Source of the DNA: Butyrivibrio sp. XPD2002
Lineage (GTDB): Bacteria > Bacillota > Clostridia > Lachnospirales > Lachnospiraceae
NCBI RefSeq assembly: GCF_000423945.1
Contig: NZ_AUIY01000008.1
Location: forward strand, 124,001-188,000
Reading direction: 5' to 3'
Length of the DNA: 64,000 bases
The stretch's first letter is position 1. Each line of letters starts with the position of its first letter. The position numbers and the translations under genes are program-made. Below are positions 29,913-39,713 of the stretch, in pieces. Below the pieces are notes generated by a model. It saw only the letters and a program-made list of their open reading frames with translations, did not search any database and had not been told where the DNA came from.

Positions 29913-31451
29913 GAGCAAAACCTCTCTTATATTAGCACTGTTCGTGAGAAGCATACACAATCTGTCAATACCATAACCAATACCACCGGTCGGAGGCATG
30001 CCAATCTCAAGTGCGTTGAGGAAGTCTTCATCTGTGTGCTCAGCTTCGTCGTCGCCTGCTGCCGCATTGGCATCCTGCGCTGCGAAACGCTCTCTCTGAT
30101 CAATAGGATCGTTAAGCTCAGAATATGCGTTGCACATCTCCCATGTGTTGATGAAGAGCTCGAAACGCTCAACCTTCTCAGGATCTGAGGGCTTCTTCTT
30201 TGTAAGAGGTGAGATTGCGATAGGATGATCCATGATAAATGTAGGCTGGATCAGCTTCTCCTCGCAGAACTCCTCGAAGAAGAGGTTGATGATGTCGCCC
30301 TTGGTGTGGCGCTCCTCAAACTCAACGTGGTGTTCCTTAGCGATAGCCTTAGCTTCCTCGTCTGTCTTAACAGCATCGAAGTCAACGCCTGCGTACTTCT
30401 TGATAGCGTCGTTCATTGTAAGACGCTCGAAGGGCTTACCAAGGTCGATGATGTTGTCGCCGTAAGGAATCTGAGTTGTGCCGCAAACCTTCTCTGCAAG
30501 GTAACGGAACATGCTCTCTGTGAGCTCCATCATTCCTTCATAATCTGTATATGCCTGATACAACTCCATAAGTGTGAACTCAGGGTTATGTCTTGTATCT
30601 GTACCTTCGTTTCTGAAAACTCGTCCAATCTCGAATACTCTCTCAAGACCGCCAACGATAAGTCTCTTAAGGTAAAGCTCAAGTGAGATACGAAGCTTTC
30701 TCTCCTCATCAAGTGCGTTGTAATGTGTGAGGAAAGGTCTTGCAGCAGCACCGCCTGCATTCTCAACAAGCATAGGTGTCTCAACCTCCATGAAGTCACG
30801 AGCTGCAAGGAAGTTACGGATCTCCTGGATGATCTGTGATCTCTTGATGAAAGTTTCCTTAACCTCTTCGTTCATGATGAGGTCAACATAACGCTGTCTG
30901 AAACGGATCTCTGTATCTGTAAGTCCGTGGAACTTCTCCGGAAGAGGCTGAAGTGACTTGGATAAAAGTGTCAGTTCCTTTACATGAACAGAAATCTCAC
31001 CTGTCTTAGTTCTGAAAGCAAAGCCCTTAACGCCGATGATATCGCCAATATCCATCTTCTTGAATGCTGCGTAAGACTCATCACCAAGATCATTTCTTGA
31101 TACGTAGAGCTGCATACGGCCTGACTTATCCTGAAGGTTTGCAAAAGATGCCTTACCCATTACTCGCTTACTCATCATACGACCTGCAAGAGATACTTGT
31201 TTTTCTGCGGGAATCTCTGAAAGCTCAGGTGTGATCTGCTTACCCTCTGCGTCTGTCTCGGGAACAACCTCAAGAGTATCGAAGTTGTCGCGGATCTCCT
31301 GTGCGTGATGTGTCTGATCGTATTTTACGATCTGGAAAGGATCCTTTCCTGCTGCCTGAAGGTCTGCAAGCTTTTCACGGCGAACCTTCTTAAGCTGATT
31401 GATATCCTCTGTCTTCTGCTGATTCTGATTCTTCTGCTGATTTTCTGCCAC
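29886..31451 (-). CDS. lysS: Lysyl-tRNA synthetase, class II
   Basis: A 521-residue class II aminoacyl-tRNA synthetase that charges tRNA-Lys in the cytoplasm. The OB-fold anticodon-binding domain is at about 70-170, and catalytic motifs 1 (NFLAARDFMEVETPML), 2 (FRNEGTDTRHNPEFTLME) and 3 (GIGYGIDRLCMLL) are present. It starts at a GTG with AGGAG six bases upstream. It follows greA in an operon with a terminator-like hairpin between. The C-terminal end FPTLKSSK appears to have been replaced by an inserted element without loss of function. Confidence 0.97.
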   Translation of the reverse strand: MAENQQKNQNQQKTEDINQLKKVRREKLADLQAAGKDPFQIVKYDQTHHAQEIRDNFDTLEVVPETDAEGKQITPELSEIPAEKQVSLAGRMMSKRVMGKASFANLQDKSGRMQLYVSRNDLGDESYAAFKKMDIGDIIGVKGFAFRTKTGEISVHVKELTLLSKSLQPLPEKFHGLTDTEIRFRQRYVDLIMNEEVKETFIKRSQIIQEIRNFLAARDFMEVETPMLVENAGGAAARPFLTHYNALDEERKLRISLELYLKRLIVGGLERVFEIGRVFRNEGTDTRHNPEFTLMELYQAYTDYEGMMELTESMFRYLAEKVCGTTQIPYGDNIIDLGKPFERLTMNDAIKKYAGVDFDAVKTDEEAKAIAKEHHVEFEERHTKGDIINLFFEEFCEEKLIQPTFIMDHPIAISPLTKKKPSDPEKVERFELFINTWEMCNAYSELNDPIDQRERFAAQDANAAAGDDEAEHTDEDFLNALEIGMPPTGGIGYGIDRLCMLLTNSANIREVLLFPTLKSSK

Positions 31452-31474
31452 TTTTCACTCCTCTTTCCATATGA

Positions 31475-31506
31475 AAATAGAAAAGGGGTAAGTTTTCATT
31501 ACCCCT
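31475..31506 (-). terminator. Terminator-like hairpin between greA and lysS
   Basis: AGGGGTAA (minus strand 31506-31499) pairs with TTACCCCT (31491-31484), followed by TTTCTATTTT. It could terminate greA with read-through into lysS. Confidence 0.7.
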
Positions 31507-31528
31507 GCTCTTAAGTATCTGTAATTAA

Positions 31529-32008
31529 TTACTTACGAACGATCTCAAGAACCTTGTACTTGAAATCACCCATCTGTGTCTCTACGGTTACTTCCTCACC
31601 GACCTTAGCGCCGATAAGTGCCTTACCAACAGGTGATTCGTTACTGATCTTGCCCTTAAGGCTGTTAGCCTCTGATGAACCAACGATGCTGTACTGAATC
31701 TCTTCGTTAGCTGCTATGTCAAGAAGCTTAACCTTAGCACCTACGCTTACCTTATCAAGGTCAACGTCCTCGTCAACAACGACCTCTGCATTCTTAAGGA
31801 TCTTCTCGAGTTCCTCGATACGAGCCTCGATATCTCTCTGCTCATCCTTAGCTGCATCGTACTCAGCGTTCTCGGAAAGGTCACCCTGCTCACGAGCTTC
31901 CTTGATTCTCTCGGCAACTTCTGCTCTCTTCACAACCTTGAGGTCATGGAGCTCATCCTCGTAAGCCTTGAGTCCTTCGTAGGTTAAAATGTTTTTCTTT
32001 TCTTCCAT
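31529..32008 (-). CDS. greA: Transcription elongation factor GreA
   Basis: A 159-residue factor that rescues backtracked RNA polymerase by stimulating transcript cleavage. The N-terminal coiled coil has the acidic tip residues ([21 protein letters not shown] region) and the C-terminal FKBP-like domain ends with [15 protein letters not shown]. Full length for the family. A consensus promoter lies 100 bp upstream. greA-lysS is a frequent pair in Firmicutes. Confidence 0.96.
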   Translation of the reverse strand: MEEKKNILTYEGLKAYEDELHDLKVVKRAEVAERIKEAREQGDLSENAEYDAAKDEQRDIEARIEELEKILKNAEVVVDEDVDLDKVSVGAKVKLLDIAANEEIQYSIVGSSEANSLKGKISNESPVGKALIGAKVGEEVTVETQMGDFKYKVLEIVRK

Positions 32009-32104
32009 TTTGAAATACCCTTTCTATAAAGATAGAATTTTGCCCACTGTTCACAGCGATGCAAATAAATAGTGTCAATGATATAAGTGTTTACAATCCA
32101 TAGC

Positions 32105-32133
32105 ATTATATATGAATAATTATATAAAGTCAA
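32105..32133 (-). promoter_or_regulatory. Promoter of greA-lysS
   Basis: Minus strand TTGACT (32128-32133), 17-bp spacer, TATAAT (32105-32110). Confidence 0.75.
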
Positions 32134-32204
32134 AATAAGTTTTATACACTCAACTATTTTTTATATTTTGATAGCTTTCCGCCCCTCACAAACAGCTAAA
32201 AATC

Positions 32205-33233
32205 TCAGTCCTTTACTCCAAACACAACCGCACATGCAGCCTTAAGTGAATCCATATCATCCATTGTGTTTATCATGGCTCTGAACTTTGCTGATCCCGG
32301 AAGACCTGTCGTGTACCAGGACACATGCTTTCTCATTTCCCTTATTCCGATATACTCGCCCTTATACTTAAGCTGCAGGTCCGCATGTCTTATCACCATG
32401 TCGTATATCTCCTGCATCGAAGGTCTCTCAGGCACATCTCCGTCAGACAGATAACCTATCACCTCTCTGAAAATCCAGGGATTTCCCTCAGAGGCTCTTG
32501 CAATCATAACGCCGTCACACCCGGTCTCATCAATAAGTGCTTTCGCGCTTGGGCCATCTGTCACATCGCCGTTTCCGATTACAGGAACTCTGACAGCTTC
32601 CTTCACCTTTCTTATTATCGACCAATCTGCCTCTCCACTGTAGTACTGCTCTCTGGTTCTTCCATGAACAACGATTGCGGCAGCTCCGCCTTCCTCAGCT
32701 GCCAGGGCGCACTCAACCGCGTTGACGCTTGATTCCGTAAAGCCTTTTCTTATCTTAACAGTCACAGGTCTGTCAGTCTCAGACACCATGGCCCTTACAA
32801 TCTCCTCGATAAGCTTCGGATTTTTCATAAGGGCTGAGCCCTCACCGTTACCTACAACCTTCGGCACCGGGCATCCCATATTCACATCAAGAATGTCATA
32901 GGGCCTTCCCGCTATCATTCTGGTGGCTTCCGCCATGACCTCAGGCTCACTTCCGAAAAGCTGCAGCGACACAGGTCTCTCCGCAGGGTGAATCTCCAGC
33001 ATGTCATTGGTATTCCTGTTGTGATAGGTTATCGCCTTGGCGCTCACCATCTCCATGCAGACCAGCCCCGCACCCATCTCACTGCAAAGCAGACGAAATG
33101 GCAGGTCAGATACGCCTGCCATCGGTCCTAGTATAATATTATTTTTTAGCTCCACATCCCCGATCGTCAGCGGATGCAGATAATCGTTATATCTTACGCC
33201 TTTGTTCTTAAACGCATTTGTTACTCTGCGCAT
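32205..33233 (-). CDS. dusB: tRNA-dihydrouridine synthase (DusB-like)
   Basis: A 342-residue flavoenzyme that reduces uridine in tRNA to dihydrouridine. The FMN-binding TIM barrel starts NIILGPMAGVSDLPFRLL; the catalytic Cys is in VNMGCPVPKVVGNGEGSALM (first twenty), followed by VKIRKG, VVHGRTREQ and IGNGDV. GAAGGA precedes the ATG. It lies between a DUF6145 gene (42 bp upstream) and greA (about 200 bp downstream, with its own promoter). Confidence 0.94.
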   Translation of the reverse strand: MRRVTNAFKNKGVRYNDYLHPLTIGDVELKNNIILGPMAGVSDLPFRLLCSEMGAGLVCMEMVSAKAITYHNRNTNDMLEIHPAERPVSLQLFGSEPEVMAEATRMIAGRPYDILDVNMGCPVPKVVGNGEGSALMKNPKLIEEIVRAMVSETDRPVTVKIRKGFTESSVNAVECALAAEEGGAAAIVVHGRTREQYYSGEADWSIIRKVKEAVRVPVIGNGDVTDGPSAKALIDETGCDGVMIARASEGNPWIFREVIGYLSDGDVPERPSMQEIYDMVIRHADLQLKYKGEYIGIREMRKHVSWYTTGLPGSAKFRAMINTMDDMDSLKAACAVVFGVKD

Positions 33234-33275
33234 TCCATATCCTTCCGAATCATAGCTTTATATAAAAAAGCAGTC

Positions 33276-33851
33276 TTACTCATCATCCTCACTCAGAATG
33301 TCGCTCATATCCTCATGAAGGATCATGGCTCTGTAATACATCTGAAGTGCCTCGAAGAGATCCTGTCTCTGTCTTCTGACCTCTCCGATAAGAAGACCGG
33401 CGCTGACCTCGTCGTAGGTGATATCCTCGTCATCCCTGGTAGTCTCCATTGTAATGGAACCATCATCCTCGAACTCAATTGTGAAAATTCCGCCGGCTTC
33501 CTGTGTAAACAGAACGCTTATAATATGAAGCTCCTTCTGGATGCTCTCGGGAATCTTTTTGAAAAGAGGATTGAAGTAGTACTTCATCTCATAGGCATTT
33601 GCACCGCAGAGGATTATCCTTCCACCTGCTGACACGCTTCCAAGAGATCCGTCCTCAGTTACCACCTGAATATCTGAAACCTCTTCGCCTGTCTCAGCGT
33701 TTGTAATCTTACCAGTCTCTTTATTTATGATAAGGCGTCTACCCTTTGCCTTGTCGGCATTCAATGTGTCGGAGTGAACTCTCTCCTCATCGCCGGGGCG
33801 TGACTCCTCACTGTAGACCTTTCTTATTTCCTTCTCGTCGTCTTTACTCAT
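33276..33851 (-). CDS. DUF6145-like conserved protein
   Basis: A 191-residue acidic soluble protein with an N-terminal charged region (EEIRKVYSEE-like) and a beta-rich centre (RIILCGANAYEMKYYFNPLF) followed by a helical C-terminus (LLIGEVRRQRQDLFEALQMY). I recall it as DUF6145, a family confined to Lachnospiraceae-type Firmicutes and of unknown role. It is 20 bp downstream of coaX and 42 bp upstream of dusB in one operon. Family name given with moderate certainty. Confidence 0.7.
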   Translation of the reverse strand: MSKDDEKEIRKVYSEESRPGDEERVHSDTLNADKAKGRRLIINKETGKITNAETGEEVSDIQVVTEDGSLGSVSAGGRIILCGANAYEMKYYFNPLFKKIPESIQKELHIISVLFTQEAGGIFTIEFEDDGSITMETTRDDEDITYDEVSAGLLIGEVRRQRQDLFEALQMYYRAMILHEDMSDILSEDDE

Positions 33852-33870
33852 TCTATATTGACCTCATTCC

Positions 33871-34677
33871 TTACTCGGTTTCTGAAAACTCTCCCGCCTT
33901 AGGCTTAACCTTCTTGTTCTTTTCATAGATGATGCGAAGTCCCTGCAGCAAAAGATTGGGGTCATACACATCTACCTCTTCGACCTCTTCTGCGATGAGC
34001 CTTCCAAGTCCGCCGGTAACCACTACCTTGACATCCTTAAGGCCTGACTCCTTCTTCATCTCGTTTATGATGTACTTGGTCTGACCGATCTGGCCGTAAA
34101 CAAGTCCTGCCTGCATTGAGCTGATGGTCTCCTGAGCAAGGATGCTGTCAGGCTTTTTGATCTCGATCTCAGGAAGCTTTGCTGTATCTTCCCAAAGTGC
34201 CTTTGCTGAAATTCTGATTCCGGGACTTACAACACCTGCAGTAAAATCGCCGTTTTCAGTAACAAGCACGTATGTGGTCGCTGTTCCAAAATCAACAACT
34301 ATTGCAGGTCCGCCATACATCTCATAGGCTGCAACTGCACCCACCACAAGGTCAGGACCTATCTCAGCGGGGTTCTTAGTCATGATCTTTATTCCGGTCT
34401 TGATGCCGGGACCCACGATGTAGGGCTGCTTTCCAAGATACTTGACCATGGAATTAACCAGCGCATGCATAATGTTAGGCACAACGCTTGCCACGATTAT
34501 TCCATCGATCTCATCCTTATTAATTCCGTTGTTTCTAAGGAGCGCTATGATGTTGTTACCATACTCATCAGATGTATGCGCTGTCTGAGACATCATACGA
34601 AAAGATGCCACAATATTCTTTCCCTTTAAAACACCAAAGGTAATGTTTGTATTACCTACATCAACTGCTAATAGCAT
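33871..34677 (-). CDS. coaX: Type III pantothenate kinase
   Basis: A 268-residue ASKHA-fold kinase for the first step of coenzyme A synthesis. The phosphate motif [10 protein letters not shown] opens the protein, [13 protein letters not shown] and VDFGTATT carry the Asp residues for pantothenate and metal, and [14 protein letters not shown] follows. The start MLLAVDV has GGAGG five bases upstream. It is the downstream partner of birA, separated by 33 bp, a common Firmicutes pairing. Confidence 0.96.
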   Translation of the reverse strand: MLLAVDVGNTNITFGVLKGKNIVASFRMMSQTAHTSDEYGNNIIALLRNNGINKDEIDGIIVASVVPNIMHALVNSMVKYLGKQPYIVGPGIKTGIKIMTKNPAEIGPDLVVGAVAAYEMYGGPAIVVDFGTATTYVLVTENGDFTAGVVSPGIRISAKALWEDTAKLPEIEIKKPDSILAQETISSMQAGLVYGQIGQTKYIINEMKKESGLKDVKVVVTGGLGRLIAEEVEEVDVYDPNLLLQGLRIIYEKNKKVKPKAGEFSETE

Positions 34678-34710
34678 ATCCACCTCCGCAGCCACAGCTG
34701 TATGATTTAT

Positions 34711-35538
34711 TTATACATATCCGTAAAGTCCGCGAACGCTTACTTCCCCGGCGTTGATGACTTCTTCGCTGCCGTCATCTTTTCTAACGACCAGGGCACC
34801 CTCCTTGGTAATTCCAAGGGCAGTCGCCTCGTACTCCGTATCCGGATCAATTATCTTAACTACCTTATTTATATTTATCAGCCGCTTTTCATAATCGGCC
34901 TTCAGCATGGACAGATCCTTGGATTCTACATACTTCTCATAGTTATTCTCGAAGTGATGCATAACCCTTCCTATAAGCCTTGGTCTGTCAGTTATGACGC
35001 CTGTCTCTGAAAAAACTGAGCCCGCAGTCTCCCTTATTTCTAAAGGATAATCCTCAGCCTTCTGGTTTACGTTAATACCAATGCCAATAACTACATAATA
35101 GTCGCCATCAGCTGCAGGCTTTAGCTCTGTTAAAATACCGCAGATTTTCCTTTTATTCAAGACTATATCGTTTGGCCACTTAATTCCAAGGTCTCCACTC
35201 TTAAGCTCATATCCGCTGTCATTAAGCATATCCTCTATGCCCTCTGCCACGGAAAGCGCCATCACAAGTGTAAGCCCCGGGGCATTTTCCATGCTGATGT
35301 CAGGCCTTAGCATGATGCTCATGAAAATGTTGCTCTCAGAGGGTGAAACCCAGCTTCTTCCTCTGCTTCCTCTTCCGGCTTCCTGTTTATCCGCTACTGC
35401 CAAAAAGCCGCTGGCCTTTCCACTTTTTCCGGCATCATCAGCTATGTCGTTGGTGGAATCAACCACGTCGCGGTAGTCCAGCTCCCTGGCTGCCCACCTG
35501 GTGGTAAGAGCCACGGCTATTTTATCCTTATTCATCAT
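34711..35538 (-). CDS. birA: Biotin--[acetyl-CoA-carboxylase] ligase
   Basis: A 275-residue biotin protein ligase that attaches biotin to carboxylase carrier proteins. The ATP/biotin motif [12 protein letters not shown] and [17 protein letters not shown] are present, with the C-terminal SH3-like domain after about residue 225. The N-terminal HTH of classical BirA is absent (only 25 residues before the catalytic domain), so this is a monofunctional ligase without repressor activity. Its ATG overlaps the argF stop (ATGA). Confidence 0.93.
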   Translation of the reverse strand: MMNKDKIAVALTTRWAARELDYRDVVDSTNDIADDAGKSGKASGFLAVADKQEAGRGSRGRSWVSPSESNIFMSIMLRPDISMENAPGLTLVMALSVAEGIEDMLNDSGYELKSGDLGIKWPNDIVLNKRKICGILTELKPAADGDYYVVIGIGINVNQKAEDYPLEIRETAGSVFSETGVITDRPRLIGRVMHHFENNYEKYVESKDLSMLKADYEKRLININKVVKIIDPDTEYEATALGITKEGALVVRKDDGSEEVINAGEVSVRGLYGYV

Positions 35539-36524
35539 ATTGTTGCGTACATAACCGCCTTAATAGTATGCATGCGATTTTCTGCTTCCTGGAAAACAAT
35601 GGACTGTGAAGATTCAAAAACTTCATCAGTTACTTCCATCTCGTTAAGTCCGAATTTTTCCTTTATTTTCTGGCCGATGCCTGTTCCAAGATCGTGGAAA
35701 GCCGGCAGGCAGTGCATAAATACAGCCTGATCGCCTGCATTTTTCATAATGCCTGATGTTACCCTGTAGGGCTTCAAGTCAGTAATTCTCTCTTCCCACA
35801 CTTCATCGGGCTCGCCCATGGATACCCACACGTCAGTTGAAATAACATCAGCACCCTTGGTTGCTTCCATAGGATCCTCGCAGAAATCTATCACTGCGCC
35901 TGTCTTCTTTGCGATTTCTTTGCATGTATTAACAAGCTCATCGTTCTGCCAGTACTTCTTTGGAGCACAGGTTGTAAAGTGAAGTCCCATCTTTGCTGAT
36001 GCAACCATCAGAGAATTACCTGTGTTGTATCTCGCATCGCCCATGTAAACCATGTGAATACCGTTAAGCTTGCCGAAGTGCTCACGTATTGTGAGAAGGT
36101 CAGCCAGCATCTGTGTAGGATGGAACTCATTTGTAAGACCGTTCCATACGGGCACCTTGGAATACTTGGCAAGATCATCAACTATGGTCTGCTCAAAGCC
36201 TCTGTACTCGATTCCGTCATACATACTTGCAAGAACCCTTGCTGTATCTGCGATACTCTCCTTCTTACCTATCTGAGAGCCGCTGGGATCAAGATAGGTT
36301 GTTCCCATTCCAAGATCATGTGCAGCAACTTCAAATGAGCATCTGGTACGTGTGCTTGTCTTCTCAAAAATGAGAGCTACATTTTTTCCTCTATACTCAT
36401 CGTGCAAAGTTCCGTTCTTTTTCTTCTCTTTGAACTCTGCAGCAAGGTCAAGAAGATACTCTATCTCTTCAGGTTCAAAATCCAGTAACTTAAGAAAATC
36501 TCTTCCGTGCAAATTAACTGCCAT
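35535..36524 (-). CDS. argF: Ornithine carbamoyltransferase
   Basis: A 329-residue enzyme of arginine synthesis that joins carbamoyl phosphate and ornithine to give citrulline. The carbamoyl-phosphate motif SxRT appears as [13 protein letters not shown], the ornithine motif as [13 protein letters not shown], and the SMG loop and HCLPAFH are present. The start [11 protein letters not shown] has AGGAGG upstream; a longer frame adds 17 unlikely residues. It begins the argF-birA-coaX-DUF6145-dusB series. Confidence 0.96.
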   Translation of the reverse strand: MAVNLHGRDFLKLLDFEPEEIEYLLDLAAEFKEKKKNGTLHDEYRGKNVALIFEKTSTRTRCSFEVAAHDLGMGTTYLDPSGSQIGKKESIADTARVLASMYDGIEYRGFEQTIVDDLAKYSKVPVWNGLTNEFHPTQMLADLLTIREHFGKLNGIHMVYMGDARYNTGNSLMVASAKMGLHFTTCAPKKYWQNDELVNTCKEIAKKTGAVIDFCEDPMEATKGADVISTDVWVSMGEPDEVWEERITDLKPYRVTSGIMKNAGDQAVFMHCLPAFHDLGTGIGQKIKEKFGLNEMEVTDEVFESSQSIVFQEAENRMHTIKAVMYATI

Positions 36525-36551
36525 GATAACTCCTCCTAATAATAAATAATG

Positions 36552-36585
36552 AAGCCTGACTATGGAAAAATCCATAATCAGGCTT
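36552..36585. terminator. Terminator between the SleB-type gene and argF
   Basis: AAGCCTGA and TCAGGCTT (36552-36559, 36578-36585) with an inner ATGGA/TCCAT stem. T-rich sequence follows on both strands. Confidence 0.75.
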
Positions 36586-36618
36586 TATTTTACCACAAAT
36601 CCTATTTATATAATACCT

Positions 36619-37767
36619 TTACCAGAATACGTGTGCTCCGATAACCTGTCCGTCATGTCCGCCTGCGCGTCTGAAGTGAGTTGCTCCGCCGCATGTGGTC
36701 TCACCAGCAAGTGCTGCGTTAGCTGCCTGGATGCAGCTGTCAGGAATGTTCCCTGCGTATACTCTGTCAACAGTACCGTTAAGTGCGGGTGTGAACTGTC
36801 CGGATGCATAGATAACTCCAGGGATTGTTCCTGCATAAGCACCGCTCTTAACACGGTTCATAACTACGGCACCGACTGCAACCTTACCTTCATAGGACTG
36901 GTTACCTGCTTCGCAGTAGATAAGTGCTGCAAGAAGTCTTGCCTCATCTGCACCTGCTGCCACAGCGCCTCTGTTCTCTGTAAGCTTAGCCTTAGCTGCC
37001 TTCTCAGCTTCCTCAGCCTTGCGCTTAGCCTCTTCAGCCTCTCTGGCCTCGATAGCTGCTATTGTCTCGCCTTCGTCGATTCTGAAATCAGTATCAACAT
37101 AATCGGCCTGAACATAACCGGTCTCATCGTTGTAATCAACCTGGATCCATCCGTTACCAAGATCCTCAACCATATCTACAAAACCATCGTTTGTAATAAC
37201 ACCTAAAACGTCTGCATCTTCGTCTGCCTCAGCACGGATACGAAGTGCTTCGCAATTACTTGTTACAAGCTGTACGCCTACTTCCTGAGCAAGCTCCTCA
37301 GCCTCTTCATCGAAAAGGAGGTAATCATCCTTAGCCCAGCCTACTACATCACCTGACTGAAGCTTTGTCCAACCATCCTTTTGTTCAATAATCTTACCAC
37401 CGCAGTCCTTATAAAGAACTCCAACTTTTTCTGCATTATCATCAGGTGCGATACGAATGTTCATAACCTGTGATACATTAGCCATTACCAGCTTAGAGGA
37501 ATCCTCTTCTTCGTCTTCCTCCTCATCATCTGCAACATCATCAGCCTCGTCATTTATATCCTGGGCAAAAGTGTGAGCCTTGGCAACCTCCTCATCGGAA
37601 ATCTCAGCAACTTCTGTAGGGTTCAGAAGGTTACCCACTCCTACATCATTACTGTTCAAGACATTTGATGTTCTTGCCTGTACGGTTGTGCCATTGGAAG
37701 TTCCAAGTAAAATAATCGCCATTGCGAATGCGAGAACTCCCTGCATTAACGTGCCTGCTTTCTTCAT
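36619..37767 (-). CDS. Secreted cell-wall hydrolase: SH3 domains plus SleB/CwlJ domain
   Basis: A 382-residue exported protein. Signal peptide about residues 1-32 (MKKAGTLMQGVLAFAMAIIL), an acidic linker at about 60-90, two bacterial SH3 domains (about 92-150, 165-225), a Glu/Ala/Lys helix (EAREAEEAKRKAEEAEKAAK) at about 240-262, and a C-terminal SleB/CwlJ-type hydrolase domain (LLAALIYCEAGNQSYEGKVA...ALNGTVD...FW). The catalytic Glu is in YCEAGNQ. Such enzymes cleave peptidoglycan; here SH3 domains suggest wall binding in vegetative cells. A consensus promoter lies upstream. A second SleB-type domain is at the right edge of the window. Confidence 0.9.
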   Translation of the reverse strand: MKKAGTLMQGVLAFAMAIILLGTSNGTTVQARTSNVLNSNDVGVGNLLNPTEVAEISDEEVAKAHTFAQDINDEADDVADDEEEDEEEDSSKLVMANVSQVMNIRIAPDDNAEKVGVLYKDCGGKIIEQKDGWTKLQSGDVVGWAKDDYLLFDEEAEELAQEVGVQLVTSNCEALRIRAEADEDADVLGVITNDGFVDMVEDLGNGWIQVDYNDETGYVQADYVDTDFRIDEGETIAAIEAREAEEAKRKAEEAEKAAKAKLTENRGAVAAGADEARLLAALIYCEAGNQSYEGKVAVGAVVMNRVKSGAYAGTIPGVIYASGQFTPALNGTVDRVYAGNIPDSCIQAANAALAGETTCGGATHFRRAGGHDGQVIGAHVFW

Positions 37768-37823
37768 GCTTTTTTGCTTCCTTTTTAAGATTGTTACAAA
37801 ATGTTAAAACAAAATACTTGCCT

Positions 37824-37852
37824 ATTGTAACAAATGTATGTTATTTTGTCAA
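37824..37852 (-). promoter_or_regulatory. Promoter of the SH3/SleB hydrolase gene
   Basis: Minus strand TTGACA (37847-37852), 17-bp spacer, TACAAT (37824-37829). Confidence 0.7.
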
Positions 37853-37872
37853 ATTATCACCAAAATTATCGT

Positions 37873-37899
37873 AAAAAAGACTCCCCAAAAATCGGGGAG
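37873..37899 (-). terminator. Terminator of proC
   Basis: CTCCCC (37881-37886) and GGGGAG (37894-37899) stem, then TCTTTTTTAC on the minus strand. Confidence 0.8.
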
Positions 37900-37984
37900 C
37901 CCTTGCCATTACTGGATGATTAATTTATTGCGTTTTTTCGTTTGTTAATTATTACCCAAATTCCGTTTCCGAATATGGCTATTT

Positions 37985-38779
37985 TTATAACTCTTTGCTG
38001 CGCTCAGTAGCCGCCTGCACTGCGTCCATCACGATGCCTCTAAAGCCCATTTCTTCCATAACTTTCACAGCCTCGATGGTCGTACCTGCAGGTGAACACA
38101 CCATATCCTTGAGCTCACCGGGGTGCTTTCCAGTCTCCAGCACCATCTTGGCACTGCCAAGTACCGCCTGTGCAGCAAATTCATAGGCTTGCTTTCTGGG
38201 CATGCCTCCAAGTACAGCAGCATCCGCCATTGCCTCGATGAAGAGGAACACATATGCAGGAGATGAGCCGCTTACGCCGGTCACAACGTCCATAAGGTTC
38301 TCCGTTACTACGTTTGCGGTGCCGCAGCTTCCCAAAATTTCCAGTGCAATGTTAAGATCTTCATCGCTGCAAAGACTGTTGGGACAAACTGCTGAGCAGC
38401 CTTCTCCAACAAGAGCAGGAGTATTAGGCATAACTCTTATGATCTTTACAGGCTTCTCAAATTCCTTTGAGATCCACTCGAGAGTCTTACCTGCCGCAAT
38501 ACTGATAACAAGCTTTTTATCATTGATATCATCCATGATGTCTGCTATAGCAACCTTGAGAAACTGGGGCTTAACAGCCAGAAGGACGATGTCTGCTTCC
38601 TTAGCTACGTCTGAGTTGTTGTCTCTTGTCTGTATTCCGAATTTCTTTGAAGCACTTTCTCTTGCTGCCTCCATGGGATCAGAACCGATGATGTCCTGGG
38701 GATCGAAGATTCCCTTGGAGATGATTCCGCCCATAAGAGCCTTTGCCATATTACCAAGTCCGATAAATCCTATTGTCAT
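37985..38779 (-). CDS. proC: Pyrroline-5-carboxylate reductase
   Basis: A 264-residue NAD(P)H-dependent enzyme for the last step of proline synthesis. The Rossmann motif GFIGLGNMAKALMGG opens the protein and the C-terminal signature VCSPAGTTIEAVKVMEEMGF is present. The start MTIGFIGL has AAAGGAGG upstream; a longer frame adds 29 residues that overlap the upstream gene. It is 22 bp downstream of an RNA methyltransferase. Confidence 0.95.
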   Translation of the reverse strand: MTIGFIGLGNMAKALMGGIISKGIFDPQDIIGSDPMEAARESASKKFGIQTRDNNSDVAKEADIVLLAVKPQFLKVAIADIMDDINDKKLVISIAAGKTLEWISKEFEKPVKIIRVMPNTPALVGEGCSAVCPNSLCSDEDLNIALEILGSCGTANVVTENLMDVVTGVSGSSPAYVFLFIEAMADAAVLGGMPRKQAYEFAAQAVLGSAKMVLETGKHPGELKDMVCSPAGTTIEAVKVMEEMGFRGIVMDAVQAATERSKEL

Positions 38780-38801
38780 ACCTTGCCTCCTTTTTGTTGT
38801 G

Positions 38802-39635
38802 TTACTTTGCATTCCTGCGCTGACGCGCTGCCTCAAATGTGAGAATTGCTGCTGATGTTGCAGCATTCATTGACTCAACCTTTCCAAGCATGGGGATGAG
38901 AACGTAGTCAGTAGCTGCATTTGCAGCCTCGTCCGTAAGACCGTTCCCCTCATTACCTATAAGAAAAGCTGCTCCTTTGCCGTAATCTATTTCATCGTAA
39001 TTCTTCTTACCCTTTAAATGGGCTGCGTAGCTTGTAATTCCGCACTTTTCATGGAGCTCTCTGACCGTGTCCGGAATTGAATCTACATATATAAATGGCA
39101 CTCTGAAAATTGCCCCCATAGTTGATCTGACAACCTTGGGATTATAGACATCTGCCATATCGCTGCTCATAATGATTCCGGTCACGCCTGCGCCTTCACC
39201 TGTTCTGAACATGTTGCCGAGATTCCCGGGATCCTGGATATTTTCAAGGATGAGGATAAGCGGTGCCGTTTCCTTTGAGCCATCTTCCGAAGCTCCCTTT
39301 ATCACGTCCTCCATGGTCCACTTTGCCTGCTTTACAACAGCGATAACGCCCTGCGGTGTCTGGGTGTCAGCCATCTTGCGCATCACATCATCCGACACCT
39401 CTTCGAAGCTCACTCCGTCGCTCATCCGTATGGCCTCAATAGCTGTGCGGTCCACGTTTGAGAGATTCTGCATAAAATGTGATGTGGCATAGACCTCTCT
39501 TATAAGGTCCAGCGGAACCTCTCTTAACATGCGTATTCCTTCAACTATGAATACGCCGTCCTCTCTTCTTGCCTTGGCTTTTTTACAATATTCCGCTATT
39601 TTCTTAACTCTGGAATTGTTTGTGCTTGTAAGCAT
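38802..39635 (-). CDS. TrmH/SpoU-family RNA methyltransferase
   Basis: A 277-residue SPOUT methyltransferase acting on rRNA or tRNA 2'-hydroxyls. The N-terminal substrate-binding domain (DGVFIVEGIRMLREV) is followed by the SPOUT knot with motifs LENIQDPGNLGNMFRT, FLIGNEGNGLTDE and VLIPMLGKVESMNAATSAAI (Ser/Asn catalytic region). AAGGGGC precedes the start. It forms a pair with proC. The exact target base is not predictable from sequence alone. Confidence 0.93.
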   Translation of the reverse strand: MLTSTNNSRVKKIAEYCKKAKARREDGVFIVEGIRMLREVPLDLIREVYATSHFMQNLSNVDRTAIEAIRMSDGVSFEEVSDDVMRKMADTQTPQGVIAVVKQAKWTMEDVIKGASEDGSKETAPLILILENIQDPGNLGNMFRTGEGAGVTGIIMSSDMADVYNPKVVRSTMGAIFRVPFIYVDSIPDTVRELHEKCGITSYAAHLKGKKNYDEIDYGKGAAFLIGNEGNGLTDEAANAATDYVLIPMLGKVESMNAATSAAILTFEAARQRRNAK

Positions 39636-39650
39636 AAGCCCCTTCCCTTA

Positions 39651-39680
39651 CAGAAAAACCTTCCCACAACGGGAAGGTTT
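39651..39680 (-). terminator. Terminator of pfkA
   Basis: AAACCTTCCC and GGGAAGGTTT (39656-39665 and 39671-39680) with a five-base loop and a T-run on the minus strand. Confidence 0.8.
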
Positions 39681-39713
39681 TACTATTTTCACTTATGTTT
39701 ATTCGAGTAAGAA